A stretch of DNA of 64,000 nt from JANNSX01 sp046348995 (GTDB lineage: Bacteria; Pseudomonadota; Alphaproteobacteria; Rhizobiales; Hyphomicrobiaceae): the NCBI GenBank assembly GCA_046348995.1, contig JAXMDB010000001.1:496001-560000 (forward strand). The letters are read 5' to 3'. The translations under genes were made by a program, and so were the position numbers. Of this stretch, positions 1 through 7,720 are shown piece after piece. The notes under the pieces are model-generated. The model saw only the letters and a program-made list of their open reading frames with translations. It searched no databases and had not been told where the DNA came from. Every line of letters starts with the position of its first letter. Position 1 is the first letter of the stretch.

Positions 1-1461
1 GGCTTCACGGCCGAGAAGCTCGCCGCCGTCGAGGGCAATCTCGCGTCCGCCTTCGACATCAAGTTCGTCTTCAACAAGTGGACGCTGGGTGAGGACTTCT
101 GCCGCGATACGCTGAAGATCGCGCCCGAGGCGCTCGCCCGTCCCGATCTCGATCTCCTGGCCGAGCTCGGCTTCTCCCGCGCCGACATCGACGCGGCGAA
201 CGAGTTCTGCTGCGGATCGATGACGCTCGAAGGCGCGCCGGGTTTGAAGACCGAGCACCTGCCGATCTTCGATTGCGCCAATCCGTGCGGCCGCAAGGGC
301 AAGCGCTATCTGTCGGTCGAGAGCCACATCCGCATGATGGCGGCGTCGCAGCCCTTCATCACGGGGGCGATCTCCAAGACCATCAACATGCCGAACGCGG
401 CGACCGTCGAGGAGTGCAAGGAAGCCTACATGCTCTCCTGGCGCTTGGGCCTCAAAGCCAACGCGCTCTATCGCGACGGCTCCAAGCTTTCGCAGCCGCT
501 CAACTCGCAGATCCTCGGCGACACTGACGATGCCGAGGAGACGCTCGCCGAGGCGGTTGCCGACAAGTCGGCCACGGCCCGCGCCGGCGTCGTCGCCGAG
601 CGCATCGTCGAGCGGATCATCGAGAAGGTGCGCGAGAAGGCCGAGCGCGAGAAGCTGCCGGCCCGCCGCAAGGGCTACACGCAGAAGGCCAGCGTCGGCG
701 GCCACAAGGTGTACTTGCGTACCGGCGAGTACGACGACGGGCGTCTGGGCGAGATCTTCATCGACATGCACAAGGAAGGGGCCGCCTTCCGCTCGCTGAT
801 GAACAACTTCGCCATCGCCATCTCGCTGGGCCTCCAGTACGGCGTGCCGCTGGACGAGTATGTGGAGGCCTTCACCTTCACGCGCTTCGAGCCGGCCGGC
901 ATCGTCCAGGGCAACGAGACGATCAAGAACGCGACGTCGATCCTCGACTACATCTTTCGCGAGCTCGCCGTCTCCTATATCGGCCGCAACGATCTGGCTC
1001 ATATCGATCCGAGCGAGATTGGCAACATGGCGATGGGCTCGGGTGAGGACGAGGGCGAGGAGACGGCGCCGCCCGCCCCCGCGCATCGGTTCGTGTCGCG
1101 CGGCCTGACGCGTGGCCAGGTCAACGACCGCTTCGTCATGAAGGCGCAGTCGCTTGGCGGACTGGCGACGGCGATCGGCGGCGGCGGCCCGGTGGCGGCA
1201 CTGCAGCAGGACGTCATGACGGCGTTCGACACCGTTTCGGCGGTGGAGGGGGCCCTTGCTCTCGATCGCTCGAAGATGGCGGATGCCGTCAACACCGCGG
1301 TCGAGACGCTGAAGGGCATCTCGCGCGGTGAGCGGGCGGCAGAAGCCCGCATCAAGGGCTACGAAGGCGAGAGCTGCCCGGAATGCGCGAACTTCACCCT
1401 CGTGCGCAACGGCACGTGTCTCAAGTGCGATACGTGCGGCGGCACGACGGGGTGCAGCTGA
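1..1461 (+). CDS. nrdJ: Adenosylcobalamin-dependent ribonucleotide reductase, C-terminal part (5' end outside window)
   Basis: The frame is open from base 1, so the N-terminus lies upstream of the window; the first ATG at 220 is internal. Visible residues match the C-terminal part of class II ribonucleotide reductases, which reduce ribonucleotides to deoxyribonucleotides using coenzyme B12, independently of oxygen. Near residue 70 is an ENEFCCGSMT-like stretch (read here as ANEFCCGSMT), followed by the FDCANPCGRKGKRYLS segment typical of long alphaproteobacterial NrdJ. The last 35 residues carry paired cysteines (CPEC, CLKCDTCGG, final GCS), consistent with a zinc-ribbon tail and the redox-active C-terminal cysteines that re-reduce the active site. 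It ends in TGA at 1459-1461. The family call is firm; the missing N-terminus prevents checking the catalytic barrel. Confidence 0.93.
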   Translation, partial: GFTAEKLAAVEGNLASAFDIKFVFNKWTLGEDFCRDTLKIAPEALARPDLDLLAELGFSRADIDAANEFCCGSMTLEGAPGLKTEHLPIFDCANPCGRKGKRYLSVESHIRMMAASQPFITGAISKTINMPNAATVEECKEAYMLSWRLGLKANALYRDGSKLSQPLNSQILGDTDDAEETLAEAVADKSATARAGVVAERIVERIIEKVREKAEREKLPARRKGYTQKASVGGHKVYLRTGEYDDGRLGEIFIDMHKEGAAFRSLMNNFAIAISLGLQYGVPLDEYVEAFTFTRFEPAGIVQGNETIKNATSILDYIFRELAVSYIGRNDLAHIDPSEIGNMAMGSGEDEGEETAPPAPAHRFVSRGLTRGQVNDRFVMKAQSLGGLATAIGGGGPVAALQQDVMTAFDTVSAVEGALALDRSKMADAVNTAVETLKGISRGERAAEARIKGYEGESCPECANFTLVRNGTCLKCDTCGGTTGCS

Positions 1462-1561
1462 GGAGTGAATCGGTGCCGTGCGTCACGCGCGGGCTCGAGC
1501 GGGAGTGGGGCATTGCCGCTCGAGCACGTGAAAGCCATCACCTGTCTTGGGGGAGACGACT

Positions 1562-1741
1562 ATGGCCGACCGTGATCTGGAAGTGATCGCCTATCCGTAC
1601 GGAGCGTTTCTCGTCGCCGAATGCGTCAACGCCAACGCCCAGAAGGGCAGCGGCAAGGTCTACGACGTGCGCGGCGCCTTCACCTCGCAAGAGGACGCGG
1701 AGAAGGAGATCGTGCGGTTGAAGGCAGGGGCGGCGCACTGA
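1562..1741 (+). CDS. Small conserved-looking protein of unknown function (59 aa)
   Basis: I chose the ATG at 1562 because it sits 7 nt after a strong GGGGGAG ribosome-binding site; an in-frame TTG at 1547 is less likely. The product is soluble-looking, with no signal peptide or membrane segment. It starts MADRDLEVIAYPYGAF, has an aromatic/hydrophobic first half and a charged helical end (QEDAEKEIVRLKAG). It lies 100 bp downstream of nrdJ in the same direction, so co-transcription is possible, but a functional link to ribonucleotide reduction is only inference. I do not recognise the family. Confidence 0.7.
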   Translation: MADRDLEVIAYPYGAFLVAECVNANAQKGSGKVYDVRGAFTSQEDAEKEIVRLKAGAAH

Positions 1742-1758
1742 GGCTGTCGACGAGGAGC

Positions 1759-1850
1759 CGTAGGGTGGACTGAGCCTCTCGGCGAAGTCCACCGCGGCAG
1801 ATACAGGGCTCATCGATGGCGGACTTCGCATGTGCTCAGTCCGCCCTACG
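1759..1850. repeat. Palindromic intergenic repeat, CGTAGGGYGGACTGAGC family
   Basis: The two 17-bp outer arms (1759-1775 and 1834-1850) are inverted copies with one mismatch: CGTAGGGTGGACTGAGC on the left and the complement of CGTAGGGCGGACTGAGC on the right. A second member, with shorter matching arms, lies at 28080-28178. Position between genes and arm structure fit a REP-type element. Confidence 0.8.
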
Positions 1851-1879
1851 CGCTCCACGCACGTAGGATGTCATGTTGG

Positions 1880-1900
1880 CCCTCCCCCTTGGGGGGAGGG
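1880..1900. repeat. Solo hairpin related to the C/G-rich repeats at 30607 and 39567
   Basis: A 21-bp near-perfect palindrome, nine bases CCCTCCCCC, a TT loop and ten bases GGGGGGAGGG. It matches the right-end hairpin of the longer repeats at 30607-30756 and 39567-39721, so it is probably a fragment or simpler member of that family. Confidence 0.55.
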
Positions 1901-2009
1901 TGCCGGCAGGCGGGAGAGGGGTTGAGCGTTTCTCTGAGCTCTCGTTGCGTTCGGCGAGCTGTTGCGTGTTGCGTCAGTCCAGTCAGTCCCCAGTGGGAAT
2001 GGTGAAGTG

Positions 2010-3674
2010 ATGTTGCACCTGTTCGAGCGGCGGCCGGATTTCAAATCGGCGCACATTTTTGCCGATCATCTCGAGGCGACCTTGGATCTCGCCGAGGAGC
2101 TCGAGCTCCTGCACTTGATCCTTCCTGAGCGCGATTCGGCAGCCGACACCGACGTCCTAACCGGCCTCGACCGCATCGGCGCCTTCGTCGAGCGTATCGA
2201 GGTCATCGAGCTCGCCATCGCCGCCAAGCTCGATCTCGCCCGCGCCGCCGCCCGCCGCCTCGCCGATCGCGACGCGCGACTGTCGACCTTTTCGAAGCTC
2301 TTTCACGCCGGCACCCAGTCGCTCGTCGATCTCTATCCTGCGCTCGCCGATCCCGGCAGCCGCATATTCGACAGCGGGCACGATCCGCTGACGTTCCTGC
2401 AGGCGCGCGGCACCATCGACGAGAGCCGCTGCACGCTCGAGGATCAGCGGTATCTCGGCACCGGCGAGGAGTATCTGCTGCTCGGCACCGTCAAGCTCGG
2501 CGCGTTTATCGAGTTGTGCGACACCTGTCTCAAGGCCGTCGACCGGCATTTCCATCTCTACGAGAACGATGCGGAGTGGGAGGCCGGCCGCGCGAGCACG
2601 CTCGAGGTGTTGCGCGAGCGCCGCGACGAGGCGATCCGCCGGGCGCTGGGAGCGCAGGCGCCGATCATCGAGGCGCCGGTCGAGATCGTGCCGGCCGACG
2701 CCGTCGACGAAGCCATCGAGCTGATCGAGGGGCTGACGTTCCCGGAGGAGCAACGCTTCCATCCCGAGACGCCCGAGCTGCAGCCGGAGCCGGCCCAAGA
2801 GGAGCCGCCCGTCGAGCTTGCGCCCGAGACCGTCGAGGCCGAGGAGGCGCCGATCGAGCTGCCGGCGGATGCCATCGATGACGAGGCGGAGGCTACGGTC
2901 GAGATCGAGGCTGAGCTTGCGCAAGAGATCGTCATCGTGGCGGACGACACGCCGGAGGAGGCCCTATCGCTCGATGCGGACGCCATCGTGGTCGAGCCGG
3001 ACGTATCCGCGCTTGCTTCGAATGCGGAACTGGAAAGCGCCCCTCCGGCCGCCACCGCGGAGCCGGCGCTCGAGACCGCCTGCCCGGTAGAGACGCCGGC
3101 GATCAAGCCGCGGCTGCTCACGCCTTTCGCGAGTGCCCGAAAGTCGCTTCTCTCCTTCCTTGCACGCCGCCGGGCCGATCCGCCCGAGGCCGGCGAGGCC
3201 CCTGCCACCGCCGATGCCGAGACGCTGGAAGCCGCGCAAGTCGAGGCCGCGATCGAGACGATCACGATCGAGGCGCTGTCCGGTCCGATGGAAGATCCCG
3301 TCGCCCTTGCGGCAACGCGCCAGCGTCTCGTCGCTCTCATCGCCGAGCGGGCGCGGCTGCCGAGCGAGAAGGCGCCGCAGCTCGACGCAGATCCGGTGCC
3401 GGAGGCGCCCGAACAGGCCCTGATAGCCGAGGCTCCGCAGCAGGTTTCGGACGTCGCGGAGGCCGCTGTCGAGACCGAGACGCAAGCGACGTCATCGGTG
3501 CCGGCCGTCGACGAGTCCAACGCCGATCGGGAAGTTCCGCCCGAGGCGGATGGCGAGGAGATCGTGGCTGTCGCGGCCTCGATCGAGCCCGTCAGTGCCG
3601 AGCCCGCTCCCCGCAAGCGCCGCAAACGCAAGGATCGCGCCTCGCGCCGGCGAAGCAAGAAGCGGCAGGGCTGA
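2010..3674 (+). CDS. Acidic Glu/Ala/Pro-rich protein with a basic C-terminal tail, function unknown (554 aa)
   Basis: The ATG at 2010 follows GGTGAAG; an upstream in-frame TTG at 1962 lacks support. The first roughly 210 residues look like a folded, mostly helical domain (starting MLHLFERRPDFKSAHIFADH). From about residue 225 to 530 the protein is low-complexity, rich in Glu, Ala, Pro and Val, and probably disordered. The last 20 residues are strongly basic (RKRRKRKDRASRRRSKK), which suggests binding to nucleic acid or an acidic surface. There is no signal peptide or membrane segment. It converges on aat with only 6 bp between the stops. I do not recognise the family. Confidence 0.75.
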   Translation: MLHLFERRPDFKSAHIFADHLEATLDLAEELELLHLILPERDSAADTDVLTGLDRIGAFVERIEVIELAIAAKLDLARAAARRLADRDARLSTFSKLFHAGTQSLVDLYPALADPGSRIFDSGHDPLTFLQARGTIDESRCTLEDQRYLGTGEEYLLLGTVKLGAFIELCDTCLKAVDRHFHLYENDAEWEAGRASTLEVLRERRDEAIRRALGAQAPIIEAPVEIVPADAVDEAIELIEGLTFPEEQRFHPETPELQPEPAQEEPPVELAPETVEAEEAPIELPADAIDDEAEATVEIEAELAQEIVIVADDTPEEALSLDADAIVVEPDVSALASNAELESAPPAATAEPALETACPVETPAIKPRLLTPFASARKSLLSFLARRRADPPEAGEAPATADAETLEAAQVEAAIETITIEALSGPMEDPVALAATRQRLVALIAERARLPSEKAPQLDADPVPEAPEQALIAEAPQQVSDVAEAAVETETQATSSVPAVDESNADREVPPEADGEEIVAVAASIEPVSAEPAPRKRRKRKDRASRRRSKKRQG

Positions 3675-3680
3675 CCGAGC

Positions 3681-4316
3681 TCACGCGGGCTCGAGCACGG
3701 CCAGCGCCTCCGCGCCCGTCACGGCCTTCGGCAATGCCCAGAAGTCCGCCTGGACCTCGAGGGCGAGCGCCAGCATCTCCTGGAAGCGATCTCGCGGCAC
3801 CTCGACGGCGCCGAACTGGCGCAGATGCTCGGTGATGAATTGCGTATCGAGCAGGCGGAAGCCGCCGGCCTTGAGCCGGGCCGCCAGATGCACGAGCGCG
3901 ACCTTGCTCGCGTCGCGCTCGAGGCTGAACATGCTCTCGCCGAAGAAGGCGCCCTTCAAGTGCACGCCGTAGAGTCCGCCGACGAGCCGGTCCTCGCGCC
4001 ACACCTCGACCGTGTGGCAGCAGCCCATGTGAAACAGGCTTTTGTAGAGATCGATGATGCGGTGATTGATCCACGTCGCCGCCCGGCCGCCGCAGCCGGC
4101 GATGACGCCGTCGAAATCGCTGTCGACGCGAGCCTCGAAGCGATCCTGGCGGATGGTGCGCTTGAGGCGCGTGCCGACGTGGAAGCTATCGAGCGGCAGC
4201 ACGCCGCGATGCAGCGGCTCGTGCCAATACAAGGCTGGATCGTCGGCGCTCTCCGCCATCGGAAAGACGCCGACGGAGTAGGCCCTGAGGATCAGCTCGG
4301 GTGTGACCTTGGGCAT
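3681..4316 (-). CDS. aat: Leucyl/phenylalanyl-tRNA--protein transferase (211 aa)
   Basis: This N-end-rule enzyme transfers Leu or Phe from aminoacyl-tRNA to the N-terminus of proteins with basic N-terminal residues, marking them for ClpS/ClpAP. Family signatures are visible: YSVGVFPMAE near the N-terminus, WHEPLHRGVLP, TWINHRIIDLY, and the core block GGLYGVHLKGAFFGESMFS followed by GGFRLLDTQFITEHLRQFGA. Length is normal. The start MPKVTPELILRAYS at 4316 is the only sensible one although no clear ribosome-binding site precedes it; it lies 23 nt after the accC stop, so translation may depend on upstream reading. It is the last gene of the minus-strand run from 9094. Confidence 0.95.
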   Translation of the reverse strand: MPKVTPELILRAYSVGVFPMAESADDPALYWHEPLHRGVLPLDSFHVGTRLKRTIRQDRFEARVDSDFDGVIAGCGGRAATWINHRIIDLYKSLFHMGCCHTVEVWREDRLVGGLYGVHLKGAFFGESMFSLERDASKVALVHLAARLKAGGFRLLDTQFITEHLRQFGAVEVPRDRFQEMLALALEVQADFWALPKAVTGAEALAVLEPA

Positions 4317-4339
4317 GAGCGGCCGCGGTCGATGTCCGT

Positions 4340-5680
4340 TCAGCTTTTCTCGAGATAGTGCTCGAGCCAATGAATGTCGTAGACGCCGTTGACGATGTCG
4401 GTGTTGGTGACGAGATCGGAGAACAGCGGGATGGTCGTCTCGATGCCGTCGACGACGAACTCGCCGAGCGCGCGCCGCAGCCGCATCAGGCACTCGTTGC
4501 GGGTCTTGCCATGGACGATGAGCTTGCCGATCAAGCTGTCGTAGTGCGGGGGGATCCGGTAGCCCTGATAGGCGCCGGAGTCGACGCGCACACCCAGGCC
4601 GCCGGGCGGATGGAAATAGGTGATCTGGCCGGGCGAGGGACGAAAGGTCTTGGGGTTCTCGGCGCAGACGCGGCACTCGATGGCGTGGCCGGCGAACGTG
4701 ATGTCCTCTTGCGTCATGCGCAGATCGGCGCCGGCGGCGATCCTGATCTGCTCGATGACGAGGTCGAGGCCGGTGATGGCCTCGGTCACCGGATGCTCGA
4801 CCTGCAGGCGCGTGTTCATCTCGATGAAGTAGAACTCGCCGTCCTCGTAGAGAAACTCGACCGTGCCGACGCCGCGGTATTTGAGCTTGCGCATGGCGTC
4901 CGCGACCGTCTCGCCGATGCGGGCGCGGCTCGCCGCGTTGAGAGCGGGCGAAGGCGCTTCCTCCCAGACCTTCTGGTGGCGGCGCTGTAGCGAGCAGTCG
5001 CGCTCGCCCAGATGCACTGCATTGCCCTTGCCGTCGCCCAGCACCTGGATCTCGATGTGGCGCGGCTTCGTCAGGTATTTCTCGAGATATACGGCATCGT
5101 CGCCGAACGCGGCCTTGGCCTCGGCGCGCGCCGTCGCCAGAGCCACCGAGAGATCCTCCGGCCGTTTCGCAACCTTCATACCGCGCCCGCCGCCACCAGC
5201 CGCCGCCTTCACGAGCACCGGAAAGCCGATGCGCTGGGCGATCGCCATGGCATCCGCATCGTTGCCGACGCCGCCTTCCGAGCCCGGCACGACGGGAATG
5301 CCGAGCCGCTTGGCCGTTTCCTTGGCCTGGATCTTGTCGCCCATGATCCGGATGTGCTCGGACGTCGGGCCGATGAAGGCGATGTCGTGCTCCTCGAGGA
5401 TCTCGGCGAAGCGCGCATTCTCGGAGAGGAAGCCATAGCCTGGATGCACGGCCTCGGCGCCGGTGATCTCGCAGGCGGTGATGAGGGCCGGAATGTTGAG
5501 ATAGCTGTCCTTGGCGGGCGGCGGGCCGATACACACGCTTTCATCCGCGAGCCGCACGTGCATCGCGTCGGCATCGGCCGTCGAGTGCACGGCGACGGTG
5601 GCGATGCCGAGCTCCTTGCAGGCCCGCTGCACGCGAAGCGCGATCTCGCCACGGTTGGCAATCAGGATCTTCTCGAACAT
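4340..5680 (-). CDS. accC: Acetyl-CoA carboxylase, biotin carboxylase subunit (446 aa)
   Basis: ATP-dependent carboxylation of biotin on AccB, the first half-reaction of malonyl-CoA synthesis. The protein starts MFEKILIANRGEIALRV and has the ATP-grasp glycine loop KAAAGGGGRGMK, the ERDCSLQRRHQKV segment and the EMNTRLQVEHPVTE catalytic block. Length and order match stand-alone AccC proteins. It follows accB by 21 nt on the same strand and shares its operon. The window also holds a longer paralogue with a fused biotinyl domain (41762-43744) that belongs to leucine breakdown; the present protein lacks that domain. Confidence 0.97.
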   Translation of the reverse strand: MFEKILIANRGEIALRVQRACKELGIATVAVHSTADADAMHVRLADESVCIGPPPAKDSYLNIPALITACEITGAEAVHPGYGFLSENARFAEILEEHDIAFIGPTSEHIRIMGDKIQAKETAKRLGIPVVPGSEGGVGNDADAMAIAQRIGFPVLVKAAAGGGGRGMKVAKRPEDLSVALATARAEAKAAFGDDAVYLEKYLTKPRHIEIQVLGDGKGNAVHLGERDCSLQRRHQKVWEEAPSPALNAASRARIGETVADAMRKLKYRGVGTVEFLYEDGEFYFIEMNTRLQVEHPVTEAITGLDLVIEQIRIAAGADLRMTQEDITFAGHAIECRVCAENPKTFRPSPGQITYFHPPGGLGVRVDSGAYQGYRIPPHYDSLIGKLIVHGKTRNECLMRLRRALGEFVVDGIETTIPLFSDLVTNTDIVNGVYDIHWLEHYLEKS

Positions 5681-5701
5681 GGGGCTCCGGCGCTAAGCGC
5701 T

Positions 5702-6160
5702 CTATTCGATGACCAACAGCGGCTCGCCGTATTCGACCGGCTGGCCGTCTTGCACCATGATCTGCACGACGGTGCCGGGCTTGGGTGCGGGAATATGGTT
5801 CATGGTCTTCATCGCCTCGACGATGAGAACCGTCTGGCCCGACTGCACCTTGGCGCCGATCTCGACGAAGGGCTGAGCACCGGGCTCGGGCGAGCGATAG
5901 GCCGTACCGACCATCGGCGATTTGACCGTGCCGGGGTGCTCGGCTCCAGCCTTGGCAGGTGCCGCGCTGGCGGCAGCTGCCACTGGGGCGGCAGCGGGCG
6001 CCGGCATCGGCGCATAGGCCGCCATCGGGGCCGGTTGGCGGGCGACCCTGAGGCGCATCGCATTCTGCTCGATCTCGATCTCGGTCAGACCGGTCTCGTC
6101 CATCAGCGCCGCGAGATCGCGGATCATCGTCTTGTCGATAGCGGACTTGGCGTCGCTCAT
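5702..6160 (-). CDS. accB: Acetyl-CoA carboxylase, biotin carboxyl carrier protein (152 aa)
   Basis: Carrier subunit of acetyl-CoA carboxylase. A helical N-terminus (TMIRDLAALMDETGLTEIEI) leads to an Ala/Pro-rich flexible linker at about residues 50-80 and a C-terminal biotinyl domain with the biotin-accepting lysine in VEAMKTMNHI. The start MSDAKSAIDK at 6160 is preceded by GGAAGG at good spacing, which rules out the longer open frame reaching 6406. It lies between aroQ and accC on the minus strand, the order commonly seen in alphaproteobacteria. Confidence 0.96.
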   Translation of the reverse strand: MSDAKSAIDKTMIRDLAALMDETGLTEIEIEQNAMRLRVARQPAPMAAYAPMPAPAAAPVAAAASAAPAKAGAEHPGTVKSPMVGTAYRSPEPGAQPFVEIGAKVQSGQTVLIVEAMKTMNHIPAPKPGTVVQIMVQDGQPVEYGEPLLVIE

Positions 6161-6218
6161 GGGGCCTTCCGACGTCGTTGGTTGTGGTTTGTGCCGAGCC
6201 AGGCTCATGGTCCGGCGC

Positions 6219-6668
6219 CTAGCTGCTCGTTTTGGCAAGGTGCGCCGCCAGAGCTTCGAGAGCAAGCTCGTAGCCGAGCGGACCAAAGCCGCAGATGACG
6301 CCGACGGCGACCGGCGCCACGTAGGAGTGATGGCGGAAGCTCTCGCGGCGGAAGATGTTGGAGAGATGCACCTCGACAACCGGACACTCGCTGGCGGCGA
6401 GCGCATCCTGGATGGCGATCGAGGTGTGGGTCAGGGCGCCGGCATTGAGGATGATGCCGGCCGTCTTGCCGCGCGCCTGCTGGATCCAGCCGACGAGCTC
6501 ACCCTCGTGGTTGGATTGACGGAAATCGATGGTTAATCCGAGTACCTTGCCGCGCTTTTCGGCCCGCGTCCGGACGTCGTCCAGCGTCTCGCGGCCGTAG
6601 ACGGCCGGCTCCCGGACGCCGAGCATGTTGAGATTGGGGCCGTTCAGGATAAGGGCGGTTTTGCTCAT
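6219..6668 (-). CDS. aroQ: Type II 3-dehydroquinate dehydratase (149 aa)
   Basis: Third step of the shikimate pathway, dehydrating 3-dehydroquinate to 3-dehydroshikimate. Signatures: LILNGPNLNMLGVREPAVYG with the catalytic tyrosine, FRQSNHEGELVGWIQ, ILNAGALTHTSIAIQDAL, VEVHLSNIFRRESFRHHSY and the C-terminal GFGPLGYELAL. Length is standard. The ATG at 6668 has GGCAGG upstream; the longer frame to 6695 is unlikely. It precedes accB by 58 nt. Confidence 0.97.
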   Translation of the reverse strand: MSKTALILNGPNLNMLGVREPAVYGRETLDDVRTRAEKRGKVLGLTIDFRQSNHEGELVGWIQQARGKTAGIILNAGALTHTSIAIQDALAASECPVVEVHLSNIFRRESFRHHSYVAPVAVGVICGFGPLGYELALEALAAHLAKTSS

Positions 6669-6698
6669 GGCCTGCCGGTTCGAGGGCTTCCACATGGA

Positions 6699-6721
6699 AC
6701 GGGGCCCACTCGGGGCCCCGT
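6699..6721. promoter_or_regulatory. GC-rich hairpin between the DsbA-like gene and aroQ
   Basis: Eight-base arms ACGGGGCC and GGCCCCGT flank a 7-nt loop in the 93-bp gap between the two minus-strand genes. There is no T-run on the minus side, so it may attenuate or protect the transcript rather than act as a classical terminator. Its role is not established from sequence. Confidence 0.35.
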
Positions 6722-6761
6722 GTAGCAGATAGCGCCCTGTGGCGCAAAGTCTTGGCTGAGA

Positions 6762-7682
6762 TCAGCAGATGCTGCAGCCCGACTTGCGCACGTCGGCGAT
6801 CTTGCTCTGCAGCTGGTCGATCAGGTCTTCGGGGGCGCCAGGGATGACCTGCTCGCCGACGAAGAAGTGCGGGGTGCCCTGGATACCCAGGCTTTCGGCG
6901 AGCTTCTTGGTGTCGTCGAGCTCCTTGGACACCTCCGGCGCCGCCATGTCCGCTTTGAGCTTCGTCATGTCGAGACCGAGCCCCTGGGCGACGCCGAGCG
7001 CCGTTTCCTCGTTGAGCTTGCCCTCGTGGGCGAACAGGCCCTTGTGGACCTCCCAGTATTTACCCTGCTTGGCCGAGGCGATCGCGACCTTGGCGGCGGC
7101 TTCCGAGTCGGCACCGAAGATCGGGAACTCCTTGAACACGATCTTCACCTTGGGATCCTCGGTCGTCAGCTTGGCGACGTCGGGCATGGCGCGGCGGCAG
7201 AAGCCGCAATTGTAGTCGAAGAACTCGACGACCGTGACGTTGGCATCGGCGGCGCCGACCGAGGGCGAGCCAGGTGCTTTGTAGAGGTTGGCGCCTTGCT
7301 CCTTCAGCGCTCCGGCCATCTGGGCCGTCCGCTTGGCCTCCATCTTGAGGTCGAGCGCGTTCTGCACCTCGAGCATGATCTCAGGATTTTTCAGGAGATA
7401 GTCGCGCACGACCGTCTCGATGCGGATCCGCTCGGCGGGGTCGACGGCGGCGCCGCCGGCGTCGGCGACCTTGGCGACCTCGGTATCGGCGTCAGAGGCA
7501 GCGTCGGCCGGCGCGGCTGCGGTCGCCGCCGTTGCGGCGCCGGCGGTCGCGGCGCTAGGGACGTGACGGTCGATCTTTCCGGCGATCAGCAGCATCACGG
7601 CGACCGCCGCCACCATCGCCAAGGGAAGCAGCTCGAGGCCGCGCTGAGGCGCGCCGGACGCAGGGGAGGGGCTCGAGGTCAT
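6762..7682 (-). CDS. DsbA/ScsC-like periplasmic thiol-disulfide protein with N-terminal membrane anchor (306 aa)
   Basis: A membrane segment at about residues 19-40 (LPLAMVAAVAVMLLIAGKI) is followed by an Ala-rich linker, a helical region (IRIETVVRDYLLKNPEIMLEV) typical of the ScsC/DsbA N-terminal extension, and a thioredoxin-fold domain. The active site NCGFC has cysteines 159 and 162, with the cis-proline in GTPHFFVG. It probably oxidises or isomerises disulfides of exported proteins. A second cysteine pair, GCSIC, ends the protein and is unusual. The ATG at 7682 is preceded by AAAAGGA. It follows the M48 protease gene by 38 nt; both act in the envelope, so co-regulation is plausible. Confidence 0.88.
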   Translation of the reverse strand: MTSSPSPASGAPQRGLELLPLAMVAAVAVMLLIAGKIDRHVPSAATAGAATAATAAAPADAASDADTEVAKVADAGGAAVDPAERIRIETVVRDYLLKNPEIMLEVQNALDLKMEAKRTAQMAGALKEQGANLYKAPGSPSVGAADANVTVVEFFDYNCGFCRRAMPDVAKLTTEDPKVKIVFKEFPIFGADSEAAAKVAIASAKQGKYWEVHKGLFAHEGKLNEETALGVAQGLGLDMTKLKADMAAPEVSKELDDTKKLAESLGIQGTPHFFVGEQVIPGAPEDLIDQLQSKIADVRKSGCSIC

Positions 7683-7720
7683 GACGGTCCTTTTCTCAAG
7701 GTTCGGCCGAGGCAAACGCC

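Noticed and set aside
2157..2924. Minus-strand open frame opposite the acidic protein gene
   Set aside because: A composition shadow: Glu/Ala/Leu codons on one strand give Leu/Arg/Asp-rich frames on the other.
3681..5534. A 617-codon open frame on the minus strand
   Set aside because: Only its last 211 codons are the aat gene; the rest is an arginine-rich out-of-frame reading of accC.
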